This document shows, in pieces, positions 16,514-24,148 of a stretch of DNA of 24,148 bases. The notes under the pieces are model-generated. The model was not told the origin of the DNA, ran no database searches, and worked only from the letters and a program-made list of their open reading frames with translations. The stretch comes from JAZGAE01 sp036475545 (GTDB lineage Bacteria; Pseudomonadota; Alphaproteobacteria; DATDPM01), in the NCBI GenBank assembly GCA_036475545.1, contig JAZGAE010000085.1:1-24148 (forward strand). The letters run 5' to 3'. A program made the position numbers and the translations under genes. Each line of letters opens with the position of its first letter. The stretch's first letter is position 1.

Positions 16514-19500
16514 ATGTCAGGCGAACAGTCCGGCCACATGAAGGTGACTCGCCGAACGTTTCTCACCGGAACGGCTGCGGCGGGCGTCGGGGTCTTGGGC
16601 CTCGACCTGAGCGCAACGGCCGCCTATGCGCGAGAGAAGGCCGCGGCTTTGAGGCGCCTCCGGATCACGACGACGATCTGCCCCTACTGTGCGGTCGGCT
16701 GCGGCGTCCTCGTGATGTCCGGGAAGAAGAACGGCACAAGCGCGGTGGCCAACGTCGAGGGCGATCCCGACCATCCCATCAACGGAGGCAGGCTGTGCCC
16801 GAAGGGCTCGGGGTTGTACCAGCTGGCGAACAACGAGAAACGGTTGCGTAAGGTCCTGTACCGGGCCCCCGGGGCGGCAGAGTTCGAGGAGAGGGACTGG
16901 AGCTGGGCCGCAAGTGAGATCGCCAGGCGGATCAAGTCCGCGCGGGACGCTACGTTCACCACCAGGAACGCCAAGGGACAGGTCGTCAACCGCACGATGG
17001 CCATCGCCTCGGTCGGCAGCGCCGCCCTCGACAACGAGGAGTGCTGGCTCCTGCAGAAGTTCCTGCGCTCGCTGGGGCTGGTCTACGTCGAGCACCAGGC
17101 CCGGATCTGTCACTCGTCAACGGTCACCAGCCTAGCCGCCACCTTCGGCCGGGGGGCGATGACCAACCACTGGATCGACATCAAGAACAGCGACTGCGTC
17201 TTGATCATGGGTGGCAACCCCGCCGAGTGCCACCCCGTCTCGATGCGGTGGGTGCTCGAGGCCAAGGAAAAGGGTGCCACCATCATCAGCGTCGATCCGC
17301 GCTACACGCACAGTTCCGCGATGGCCGACATCTTCGCCCCGTTGCGGGCGGGCACGGACATCGCCTTCTTGGGCGGGATGATCAAGCACATCCTCGACAA
17401 CGACCTCATCCACCGGGACTACGTGGTCAACTACACCAACGCCGCATTCCTCATCGACGGCGAGTATCGCTTCGACCAAGCCGCCGGCGTTTTCAGCGGG
17501 TACCGGGAGGCCGATCGCAGATACGAAAAGGCCAGCTGGCAGTACCAGGTCGGCGCGGACGGCGAGCCCGTCAAGGACCCGAGCCTCCGGCATCCGAGGT
17601 GCGTCTACCAGCTCATGAAGCGGCACTATGCCCGCTACGACCTCGACACCGTGTCGGGCGTCACCGGCACCCCGGTCGAGGCCCTCCGGCGGGTGTACGA
17701 GGCGTACGCCGGAACCGGCGCTCCGGACAAGGTCGCCACCATCATGTACGCCATGGGCTGGACCCAGCACACCGTGGGCACGCAATGCATCCGCACGATG
17801 GCCGTCATCCAGCTGCTCTTGGGCAACATCGGGCGCGCCGGCGGCGGGGTCAATGCGCTGCGCGGCGAGTCCAACGTGCAGGGCTCGACCGACCATTCCC
17901 TGCTCTTCGACATCCTGCCCGGGTATTTGAAGGTCCCAACGGCATCGCAGCCGACCTTGGGGGCCCACAACGACGCCTGCACGCCGAAGCGGCTGGGCAG
18001 GCTCAGCGCCAACTGGTGGGGCAATTACCCGAAGTACTTTGTGAGCTTCCTCAAGGCGATGTACGGCGAGGCCGCCACCGGGGAAAACGACTTCGCCTAC
18101 GCCTGGCTGCCCAAGCCGGACGACGGCGTCGACTGCTCGTGGCTGTCCATCTTCGACGAGATGTACCGCGGAAACATCAAGGGTTTCTTCGCCTGGGGCC
18201 AAAACCCCGCGTGCAGCGGCGCAAACGCCAACAAGGTCCGCAAGGCCCTCGCCAGGCTCGACTGGCTGGTCAACGTCAACATCTTCCCCAGCGAGACCGG
18301 CTGGTTCTGGCAGGACAAGGGGTTGGGGCTCGAGCCGGCGGACATCAAGACAGAGGTCTTCGTCCTGCCTGCCGCGGCCTCCGTCGAGAAGGAGGGCAGC
18401 ATCACCAATTCGGGGCGCTGGATGCAGTGGCGCTACAAGGCGGCCGATCCCCCCGGCGACGCCAGGCCCGACGCCGAGATCATGAACATGATCTACCGGG
18501 AGCTGAAGGAGCTCTACGCGGCCGAGGGCGGGGCGTTCCCCGAGCCCGTCTTGAATCTCAAGTGGGACTACTTCCGCGGCGACCGGTTCGACCCCCATGC
18601 CTTGGCCAAGGACGTGAACGGCTACTTCCTCGCAAACGCGGCGTTTCCGGAACAGGGCACGAAATTCAAAAAGGGGGAACGGGTGCCCGGCTTCGCGTAC
18701 CTCAGGGACGACGGCTCGACCTCTTGCGGCAACTGGCTCTACTGCGGCTCCTACCCCGAAGCGGGCAACATGGCCGCCCGGCGCCGGCGGGAGGCCGGGG
18801 GCATCGGTCTCCACCCCGAGTGGTCCTGGTCGTGGCCGGCCAACCGCCGCATCCTCTACAACCGCGCTTCGGTCGACCTGGACGGGCAGCCATACGATAA
18901 AGAGACCCCCGTCATCCGGTGGGAGCGCGGCAAATGGGTCGGCGACGTTCCCGACGGTGGCTGGCCGCCGATGAACGTGGACCCGGAGAGCGCCAAATAC
19001 CCGTTCATCATGAAGCCCGAGGGGCACGGGCGGCTGTTCGCCATGGAATTGGCGGACGGACCGCTCCCCGAGCACTACGAGCCCCTGGAATCGCCGCTCA
19101 CGGCGAACCCCCTAAACGGGCGAATGCTGAATCCGGCCGTCAAGAAATGGGAGGGCGAGGCCGACGCGCATGCCGATTACGGCAGTACGGAATTTCCGCA
19201 CGTCTGCACGACCTTCCGTCTTACCGAGCACTGGCAGACGGGGGTGATGACCCGTCATGCCCCCTGGTTGCTCGAATTGCAGCCCCAGGTCTTCGTCGAG
19301 ATAAGCCGCGAACTGGCGGAGGAAGAGGGTATTCGACGCGGCGACCAGGTTCTGGTTTCCAGCATCCGCGGCACGATCACGGCGTTCGCTCTACCGACGG
19401 CGCGCCTCAAACCGTTGATGGTCGGCGGTCGCAAGGTCCAACAGGTCGCCCTGCCATGGTGTTTCGGATGGCTCATGCCGCGTGACGGAAAGGGCGGCGA

Positions 19501-19621
19501 CAGCGCAAATCTCTTAACGCCCAACATCGGCGACGCCAACACGATGATCCCGGAAACGAAGGTCTTCATGGTGAATATCAAGAAGCTCGACGTCGCCGGG
19601 CATCCGGAGGCCGCGTTGTAG
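16514..19621 (+). CDS. fdnG: Formate dehydrogenase catalytic subunit, Cys type, Tat-exported
   Basis: This 1035-residue molybdopterin oxidoreductase is the formate dehydrogenase-N/O type large subunit, which oxidises formate to CO2 in the periplasm. It begins with a twin-arginine signal (VTRRTFLTG, Arg13-Arg14). The 4Fe-4S ligands are Cys56, Cys59, Cys63 and Cys95, with the conserved Lys97. The metal ligand is Cys199 followed by His200 in QARICHSSTV, encoded by TGT, where E. coli FdnG has selenocysteine (UGA). FGRGAMTNHWIDIKNSD, MGWTQHTVGTQ and GNIGRAGGGVNALRGESNVQ are strong family segments. ATG 16514 has GGAAGAG 9 bases upstream; ATG 16538 also precedes the Tat motif. The beta subunit gene starts 17 bases after the stop. 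Molybdenum versus tungsten cannot be told from sequence. Confidence 0.96.
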   Translation: MSGEQSGHMKVTRRTFLTGTAAAGVGVLGLDLSATAAYAREKAAALRRLRITTTICPYCAVGCGVLVMSGKKNGTSAVANVEGDPDHPINGGRLCPKGSGLYQLANNEKRLRKVLYRAPGAAEFEERDWSWAASEIARRIKSARDATFTTRNAKGQVVNRTMAIASVGSAALDNEECWLLQKFLRSLGLVYVEHQARICHSSTVTSLAATFGRGAMTNHWIDIKNSDCVLIMGGNPAECHPVSMRWVLEAKEKGATIISVDPRYTHSSAMADIFAPLRAGTDIAFLGGMIKHILDNDLIHRDYVVNYTNAAFLIDGEYRFDQAAGVFSGYREADRRYEKASWQYQVGADGEPVKDPSLRHPRCVYQLMKRHYARYDLDTVSGVTGTPVEALRRVYEAYAGTGAPDKVATIMYAMGWTQHTVGTQCIRTMAVIQLLLGNIGRAGGGVNALRGESNVQGSTDHSLLFDILPGYLKVPTASQPTLGAHNDACTPKRLGRLSANWWGNYPKYFVSFLKAMYGEAATGENDFAYAWLPKPDDGVDCSWLSIFDEMYRGNIKGFFAWGQNPACSGANANKVRKALARLDWLVNVNIFPSETGWFWQDKGLGLEPADIKTEVFVLPAAASVEKEGSITNSGRWMQWRYKAADPPGDARPDAEIMNMIYRELKELYAAEGGAFPEPVLNLKWDYFRGDRFDPHALAKDVNGYFLANAAFPEQGTKFKKGERVPGFAYLRDDGSTSCGNWLYCGSYPEAGNMAARRRREAGGIGLHPEWSWSWPANRRILYNRASVDLDGQPYDKETPVIRWERGKWVGDVPDGGWPPMNVDPESAKYPFIMKPEGHGRLFAMELADGPLPEHYEPLESPLTANPLNGRMLNPAVKKWEGEADAHADYGSTEFPHVCTTFRLTEHWQTGVMTRHAPWLLELQPQVFVEISRELAEEEGIRRGDQVLVSSIRGTITAFALPTARLKPLMVGGRKVQQVALPWCFGWLMPRDGKGGDSANLLTPNIGDANTMIPETKVFMVNIKKLDVAGHPEAAL

Positions 19622-19638
19622 CGGCGAAAGAGGAAACG

Positions 19639-20622
19639 ATGGGCAGGGCCTGCCTTGTCGATACGACCATATGCACCGGTTGCCGCGCCTGTCAGGTGGC
19701 CTGCAAGGCGTGGAACGACTTGCCCGCGGAGAAGACGAAGTTCCGGAGCAAGGGAGACGGTTACGAGAACCCGCCGGCACTTTCCGGAAGGAGCTACACG
19801 CGGATTACCTTCCACGAGATTCTCGACGACGGCGGAAACCTCGATCGCTCCGTCTTCGTCAAGCGCCAGTGCATGCACTGCGAGGAGCCGGCCTGCGTCT
19901 CGGCCTGTCCGGTGGCCGCGCTGCAGAAGGTCAAAGGCGAAAGTGGCAGCGCGGGGGCGGTCGTCTACGACGTGGAAAAATGCTTGGGATGCCGTTACTG
20001 CATGCTGGCGTGCCCGTTCAACGTCCCGACTTTCGAGTGGGACAAGACCGTTCCGAAGATTCAAAAGTGCACCTTCTGCGCCGACCGGCTGGAGGCGGCG
20101 GAGCCGGCGAACCCGCAAGTGAACGACCAGCCGCTCGCCGGGGAGTCGCTGGAGCGTTTCGAGGACACCCAGCGGATGCCGGCGTGTGCGAAGGCCTGCC
20201 CGACGGGGGCCATCGAGTTCGGCGAGCGCGAGGATTTGATCGCGGAAGCACGGCGCCGCATCGAAGAGAAAAAGAAGCAGCGCGGCTCGTGGCAGTACGT
20301 CGATCACATTTACGGGGAGAAGGAGGTCGGCGGCACCAGTTGGCTGTACCTGGCGAACGTCCCATTCGACAAGTTGGGCTTCCGGATGGATCTCGGCGAG
20401 CGGCCCTACCCGGAGTACACGAAGCTGGCGCTGGATGCCGTCCCGCCCGCAGTCATCGGGCTGGGGGCGGCCCTGGGGGCCATCCACTGGATTTCGAATC
20501 GGAGAGCGGCAGCCGAGGAAGCAGATGGGCCGGAGACGCCAACTGGCCGCGAAGGCGAGCAAGCCGAGGCGGCCAGCGAGCCGGAAAAGCCGACAAGCGG
20601 AGAAGGCCAGCGAGCCGTTTAG
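19639..20622 (+). CDS. fdnH: Formate dehydrogenase iron-sulfur (beta) subunit
   Basis: This 327-residue ferredoxin-like subunit carries sixteen cluster cysteines for four [4Fe-4S] centres: Cys12/15/18/22, Cys78/81/86/90, Cys115/118/121/125 and Cys144/147/183/187. It passes electrons from the catalytic subunit to the membrane subunit. Between Cys147 and Cys183 there is a 35-residue segment (LEAAEPANPQVNDQ...), longer than the corresponding stretch of E. coli FdnH. Near the C-terminus a single hydrophobic helix (about 277-296, AVIGLGAALGAIHWI) should anchor it in the inner membrane, followed by a Glu/Pro-rich tail. AGAGG lies 6 bases before the ATG. With no signal peptide of its own it would be carried out with the Tat-targeted large subunit. 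Confidence 0.95.
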   Translation: MGRACLVDTTICTGCRACQVACKAWNDLPAEKTKFRSKGDGYENPPALSGRSYTRITFHEILDDGGNLDRSVFVKRQCMHCEEPACVSACPVAALQKVKGESGSAGAVVYDVEKCLGCRYCMLACPFNVPTFEWDKTVPKIQKCTFCADRLEAAEPANPQVNDQPLAGESLERFEDTQRMPACAKACPTGAIEFGEREDLIAEARRRIEEKKKQRGSWQYVDHIYGEKEVGGTSWLYLANVPFDKLGFRMDLGERPYPEYTKLALDAVPPAVIGLGAALGAIHWISNRRAAAEEADGPETPTGREGEQAEAASEPEKPTSGEGQRAV

Positions 20623-20664
20623 GCGAGCGGGCGGAGAGGGCAACCACGCGAACGGTGACCATCG

Positions 20665-21996
20665 ATGATCCATGAACAGGTGAAAGGAAAGCCAGTAACC
20701 CCGGCCACCGCGGCCCTCATCCTCCTGGTGGCGGCGGGGGCCATTGCGGTTGCTTACCGTTACGCGATGGGGCTGGGCGCCGTCACGAACCTGAGCGACC
20801 AGTATCCCTGGGGCCTCTGGGTTGCCGTCGACGTGTTCTCCGGCGTGGCGCTGGCGGCCGGCAGCTTCACGGTGGCCGGGCTCGTCTACGTGTTCGGTGG
20901 CGAGAGGTACCACGTGTTCGTCCGCCCGGCCGTGCTTACGGGCTTGTTGGGGTATCTCTTCGTGGCGGTCGGGCTCGCGGTGGACCTGGGACAGCCGCTC
21001 CACATCTGGCACCCGATCATCATGTGGCCGGAGCACTCGGCGATGTTCGAGGTGGCCTGGTGCGTGATGCTGTACCTGTCGGTGCTGGCGCTCGAGTTCG
21101 TCCCGGCGGTGTTGGAACGCTTGGGGTGGAGCGGGCTGCAGGAGTTGTGGAAGAAGCTCACGCCGCTCGTCTCCGCGGCGTTGCTGGCTCTGTTCGTGGG
21201 AGTCATGTCGCTCTCGTGGACCTGGGCGATCGGGACGCTGGTCTTCTTCACCGTCCTCGCGGGGATGCTCTCGCGCTTCGTTCCCGCCCGCCCGGGGGTC
21301 CCGGCGCTGCTGATCATCGCCGGCGTCATCTTCTCGACGATGCACCAGTCCTCGCTGGGCTCGGTCTTCCTGCTGATGCCGGACAAGCTCGACCCGCTGT
21401 GGTGGACCCCGTCGCTGCCGATCAACTTCTTCCTGAGCGCCGTGGCGGTCGGCTTCGCGATCGTGATCTTCGAGGCGACGCTCAGCGCCAAGGCCTTCAA
21501 GCGGCCGCTCGAGAAGGAGGCGCTGGCCGGCATGGGGCGATTCCTCGCCTATGCGCTGTGGATCTACCTTGCCTTCCGGCTCGGTGACATGGCCGTCCGC
21601 GGCCATCTCGCCGGCCTCTTCGGCGGCGGAAAGGCCCCCCTGTTCCTGCTGGAAATCATCCTCGGCGTCCTCGTCCCGGCGGCGATGCTCACGAGCGCCA
21701 GGGTGCTTGGGAGCACGGCGGGCCTCTTCCTGGCGGCCACGCTCGTGGTGCTGGGCGTCGTCTTCAACCGGATCAACGCCGTCTGGCTAGCGATGACCAT
21801 GCCCGGGGAAGGCGCCTACGTCCCGAGTGCCCTGGAGGTCCTCGTCACGGCCTCGCTGATCGCGGCGATGGTTTATCTGTTCGCGCTCGCGGTCAAGCTT
21901 CTGCCCGTCTTCCCCCGGAGCGAGGGGGAAGGGCCTCAGCCATCTCCGGCCGCCGCCACGGCTTCCAGCCGGACGCACACGATCGCTTCGAGGTGA
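20665..21996 (+). CDS. NrfD/HybB-family membrane subunit of formate dehydrogenase
   Basis: This 443-residue protein has about ten transmembrane helices and matches the NrfD/PsrC/HybB group of quinone-interacting membrane subunits (for example SDQYPWGLWVAVDVFSGVAL, PLHIWHPIIMWPEHSAMFEV and STMHQSSLGSVFLLMPDKLD). It takes the place of the dihaem cytochrome b (FdnI) of E. coli formate dehydrogenase-N. NrfD-type subunits carry no haem, so electrons would go from the beta subunit directly to quinone. The gene starts 42 bases after the beta subunit gene with a weak GGTGACC upstream, and its stop is 3 bases before fdhE. The family is well supported; quinone reduction in this complex is inferred from the gene order. 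Confidence 0.92.
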   Translation: MIHEQVKGKPVTPATAALILLVAAGAIAVAYRYAMGLGAVTNLSDQYPWGLWVAVDVFSGVALAAGSFTVAGLVYVFGGERYHVFVRPAVLTGLLGYLFVAVGLAVDLGQPLHIWHPIIMWPEHSAMFEVAWCVMLYLSVLALEFVPAVLERLGWSGLQELWKKLTPLVSAALLALFVGVMSLSWTWAIGTLVFFTVLAGMLSRFVPARPGVPALLIIAGVIFSTMHQSSLGSVFLLMPDKLDPLWWTPSLPINFFLSAVAVGFAIVIFEATLSAKAFKRPLEKEALAGMGRFLAYALWIYLAFRLGDMAVRGHLAGLFGGGKAPLFLLEIILGVLVPAAMLTSARVLGSTAGLFLAATLVVLGVVFNRINAVWLAMTMPGEGAYVPSALEVLVTASLIAAMVYLFALAVKLLPVFPRSEGEGPQPSPAAATASSRTHTIASR

Positions 21997-21999
21997 ACG

Positions 22000-22890
22000 A
22001 TGGAGAACAGGATACCGTGGCCTGAACCGGGGGCGATCGCCGAGCGCTTGCAGGCGCTTGAGGATCGGGAGTCCGCCTCGGAGGACTATATCCGCTTCCG
22101 GATCGCTCTGCTGAAGGCGCAATCCGCCGTGCAGGAGGCCCTCGCCTGCTCGCCCCCGCCGCCGACTCGATCAAGGGCGGCCGAGGGCGAGAGGGAGGCG
22201 AAGCTCCCCGTGCTCGGGGCCGATGATGTGCCGTTCGATCGTGCGTTGCTGACCGGGCTGGCTCGGGCCCTCGCTGCGGCCCTGCCGAGCCGCGAGGGCG
22301 GCGGCGAGATGGCCCGTCTATGTGCCGCGGCCGCGAATGACCCTGCGCTTCTCGAAGAGCTCGCCCGCAACGCCGCCTTCGATGCCGAAGAGCGGTTCTT
22401 CGCCGGGCTGTCGGAACGGATGGAGGCGTCGCCCGAGGCGCTGTTTTTCCTCGGGCGGGCGCTGGCCGCGCCGTTCGTCGCCGGGGCCGTTCGCCGGCTC
22501 AAGGAGTGCGAGGGGATCGCGGCGCCGGAGAGCTCGGGGCGGTGCCCGTACTGCGGTTCGCCGCCGGGGCTCGCTAAGCTGAGGCGGGAGGAGGGCAGGC
22601 GGGTCCTGTTCTGTTCGCTCTGTGGAGAAGGCTGGGAGTTCGAGAGGGTCCGGTGCCCGTTCTGCGCGGCCCAAGGGGGCTTGACCATGCTTGCCATGGG
22701 CCCGGACGATCCGCGCTGGATCGAGAGCTGCGAGCGGTGCGGCGGCTACCTCAAGACCGTGGACGAGCGCCGACTGCCCCAAGGCGAACCGGTCATCCCG
22801 CTCGTGGAGGCGACCGCGACCCTGTATCTGGACTTGGTCGCGGAGAGGGAAGGTTACGCGAGCGGGCCGGCGTACGTCGCGCTCCTATAG
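22000..22890 (+). CDS. fdhE: Formate dehydrogenase accessory protein FdhE
   Basis: This 296-residue cytoplasmic protein belongs to the FdhE family, which binds Tat-exported formate dehydrogenases before export and is needed for their activity. The C-terminal half has four CxxC pairs: Cys182/185 (CPYC), Cys205/208 (CSLC), Cys219/222 (CPFC) and Cys244/247 (CERC), forming two rubredoxin-like iron sites. The N-terminal half is helical, and the length is close to the family norm. ATG 22000 lies 3 bases after the stop of the NrfD-type gene, with AGG overlapping that gene's end, so translation is coupled. No fdhD or selenocysteine genes are found; the latter are not needed for a Cys enzyme. Confidence 0.95.
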   Translation: MENRIPWPEPGAIAERLQALEDRESASEDYIRFRIALLKAQSAVQEALACSPPPPTRSRAAEGEREAKLPVLGADDVPFDRALLTGLARALAAALPSREGGGEMARLCAAAANDPALLEELARNAAFDAEERFFAGLSERMEASPEALFFLGRALAAPFVAGAVRRLKECEGIAAPESSGRCPYCGSPPGLAKLRREEGRRVLFCSLCGEGWEFERVRCPFCAAQGGLTMLAMGPDDPRWIESCERCGGYLKTVDERRLPQGEPVIPLVEATATLYLDLVAEREGYASGPAYVALL

Positions 22891-22900
22891 GAGGCAGGAC

Positions 22901-23230
22901 ATGACCGCGGCGATCGGATCGGATACGGAGGCGGGCCTTGAGGTACGGCGGATGTCGGGACGGGTGTCCGCTCGCGCCTCCGGCTCCCCTGTCGCCCCGT
23001 TCCTCCCCGACGCCACGGAGGCGGTCGGTGGTCTCATCGAATCCGGTCGCGTCCCGTCCGATGCTCATCGAGGAATGCTCGGGAAAATGAAAACGACCAA
23101 CCTCCGCTTAGTGCGACGAGAGGCGCGCGGTACGCTCCGAAAACCACTGCCTCTCGATCGGCGCGACCCGAGGGAAAGCTTGCCCAACGTGGTTCGACCG
23201 TGGCGCATCCCCTCACTTCAACAGCTCTGA
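22901..23230 (+). CDS. Unrecognised 109-residue ORF after fdhE
   Basis: An ATG at 22901 follows fdhE by 10 bases and has an ideal AGGAGG 6 bases upstream, so ribosomes should start here. The predicted peptide begins MTAAIGSDTEAGLEVRRM. I recognise no domain. The first third uses codons like its neighbours. The latter part (RKPLPLDRRDPRESLPN) looks random and basic, which suggests that the original gene was replaced or frameshifted beyond about residue 40. The LEVRRM opening faintly recalls the start of FdhD-type proteins, but this is too short to rely on. It may be a remnant of a formate dehydrogenase accessory gene or a small unknown protein. Confidence 0.4.
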   Translation: MTAAIGSDTEAGLEVRRMSGRVSARASGSPVAPFLPDATEAVGGLIESGRVPSDAHRGMLGKMKTTNLRLVRREARGTLRKPLPLDRRDPRESLPNVVRPWRIPSLQQL

Positions 23231-23240
23231 GAGAGAAACG

Positions 23241-23681
23241 ATGTCCGAATATCGCCTGATCCTGTGTCCCGTGGACTTTTCCGAGGCCTCCAAGCGAGCC
23301 TTTGAAGCCGCCCTAGACCTTGCGGCGCGCCTCAAGGCCGAGGTGCGGGTCATACACGTCTATGAGCTCCCTGCGTCAGTTCTTCCCGAGGGCGTTCTGG
23401 AGGCGCCGAGCGACCTCGAAGCCGTCATCGAGGAACGGCTTCAGAAGCGGCTCGATGCGTTTGTTGGGGACGGCGCCGCCGAGCGGGTCAACGTCACGAC
23501 GGGTGTATGCGAAGGCGTGGCCTACGTCGAGATTACCGAGGCCGCCAAGGAGCTCGATGCCGACATGATCGTCATCGGAACCCACGGCAGGACGGGCCTC
23601 GCCCACATGCTGCTGGGCAGCGTGGCCGAGCATGTGATCCGCATCTCGGACGTCCCGGTCCTCACGGTCCGGGAACGGTAG
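23241..23681 (+). CDS. Universal stress protein (UspA family)
   Basis: This 146-residue single-domain protein is an ATP-binding universal stress protein. It starts with the family strand YRLILCPVDFSEAS (Asp12 contacts ATP in relatives) and ends with the nucleotide-binding signature GTHGRTGLAHMLLGSVAEHV (113-132), fitting G-2x-G-9x-G(S). Such cytoplasmic dimers are induced by starvation, oxygen limitation and respiratory stress. The ATG at 23241 follows AGAGAG by about 6 bases. It is on the same strand, 10 bases after the unrecognised ORF, so it may be read through from the formate dehydrogenase operon; linkage of Usp to anaerobic respiration genes is common. A clear terminator does not follow. 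Confidence 0.95.
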   Translation: MSEYRLILCPVDFSEASKRAFEAALDLAARLKAEVRVIHVYELPASVLPEGVLEAPSDLEAVIEERLQKRLDAFVGDGAAERVNVTTGVCEGVAYVEITEAAKELDADMIVIGTHGRTGLAHMLLGSVAEHVIRISDVPVLTVRER

Positions 23682-23884
23682 GGTTCTTCTCTCCCGTCCG
23701 CTCTCACGACGTCCGACGCCCGGCTCTAATTCTCAGCGCTTCGTCCCGAAGAGACGGCCGCGGCCGGCGCGGCGCCGCGGGGCGGTCCCCCGCATCGCTT
23801 TGGGGTCCACATTCCCCGGAGTCCGGTTGGCCGCCGGCCCATTCGGCGGCTAGGGGTCGCCCGGGCGGGCGGCGCCTTCGCGCC

Positions 23885-24139
23885 TCAGTGCAGTTCGTAG
23901 AAGCCGTCGAGCGACCTGACCTCGTGGGCGCTCACGATCTCGGCCCGGGTGACGCGGACCGAGTGCAGGGCGCCGTCCAGGTTGCCCTTCCAGAAGGCGA
24001 GGAAGCGCTTGAGGACCGGATAGTGGGGCGCCACGTCGTAGTGCTGCCAGATGAAGCTCTGCAGCACGCCGGGGTGGTCCGGCATGTGGTAGATGATCTC
24101 CGCCGTCGCCAGGCGGTAGCCTTTAAGCTGAAGCTCCAT
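23885..24139 (-). CDS. usg: Usg-family protein (start may lie outside the window)
   Basis: The 84 residues from ATG 24139 match the Usg family, a small alphaproteobacterial protein of unknown function often found near trp genes. Conserved segments are LQLKGYRLATAEIIYHMPDH, FIWQHYDVAPHYPVLKRFL, and FWKGNLDGALHSVRV, ending GFYELH. Homologues usually have a few residues before the LKGY motif and the frame stays open to the window edge, so the real start may be a little upstream of 24148. The 203-base gap to the usp gene contains a GCCGCC/GGCGGC hairpin (23830-23850) without a T run. Confidence 0.88.
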   Translation of the reverse strand: MELQLKGYRLATAEIIYHMPDHPGVLQSFIWQHYDVAPHYPVLKRFLAFWKGNLDGALHSVRVTRAEIVSAHEVRSLDGFYELH

Positions 24140-24148
24140 CGCCCGTCG

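Noticed and set aside
17108..17110. Possible selenocysteine codon in the formate dehydrogenase active site
   Set aside because: The codon is TGT (cysteine), not TGA, and there is no in-frame TGA in the gene; no SECIS-type element is needed.
17041..21606. Long open frames overlapping the formate dehydrogenase genes: 17041-18900 (+), 17132-19075 (-) and 19255-21606 (-)
   Set aside because: All are low-complexity Arg/Gly/Pro/Ala or Leu/Val/Asp-rich translations caused by high GC at third positions of the true genes.

Overview
The window is GC-rich chromosomal DNA, most likely from an alphaproteobacterium, perhaps Rhodospirillales-like. That placement is an inference from gene content: a CpdR-type single-domain response regulator beside an N-formylglutamate amidohydrolase and tRNA-Val, a Usg-family protein, a heat-shock (RpoH-type) promoter in front of clpB, and the overall composition. 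No 16S or other definitive marker is present.

Layout. (1) 1-640: the 3' end of an unrecognised gene abuts a truncated MOSC-domain gene, followed by a clear RpoH-type promoter. (2) 640-4707: clpB (+) converges on an M23 murein endopeptidase gene (-), and the two share a bidirectional terminator. (3) 5151-5690: a MarR-family regulator (-) with a near-consensus sigma-70 promoter and a 23-bp tandem duplication over its 3' end. (4) 5793-10412: a tightly overlapped minus-strand trehalose operon, truncated otsB - GH15 hydrolase - otsA - glk. Every junction is a 4-base stop/start overlap, with ATG, TTG and GTG starts in turn. (5) 10413-11114: an exported lytic transglycosylase; its stop codon is in frame with, and directly upstream of, the headless otsB. 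(6) 11501-13206: N-formylglutamate amidohydrolase (-), divergent cpdR-like regulator (+) and tRNA-Val(GAC). (7) 13333-15960: a minus-strand metal-type operon: decayed cupredoxin, YVTN/YncE beta-propeller, possible tiny ORF, His-rich DUF2933-type membrane protein and ICMT/PEMT-type methyltransferase. In front of it is a textbook MerR-family promoter (19-bp spacer containing a dyad). (8) 16514-22890: a plus-strand respiratory formate dehydrogenase operon: Tat-exported Cys-type molybdo/tungsto catalytic subunit, four-cluster ferredoxin subunit, NrfD/HybB-type membrane subunit and FdhE. It is followed by an unrecognised ORF, a universal stress protein, and usg (-) at the right edge.

How the genes fit together. 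The trehalose operon encodes most of a closed glucose loop: OtsA makes trehalose-6-phosphate, OtsB would dephosphorylate it, a GH15 enzyme could hydrolyse trehalose, and Glk would return glucose to glucose-6-phosphate. The OtsB encoded here has lost its catalytic N-terminal half. The formate dehydrogenase set predicts periplasmic formate oxidation feeding the quinone pool through a predicted haem-free NrfD anchor. Several loci show decay or rearrangement (MOSC, otsB, cupredoxin, perhaps the ORF after fdhE), so parts of this region look like accessory DNA in flux. Apart from these breaks the gene families are known. The least described features are the gene arrangement of the trehalose loop and the intact metal-sensing promoter left in front of a broken cupredoxin gene.
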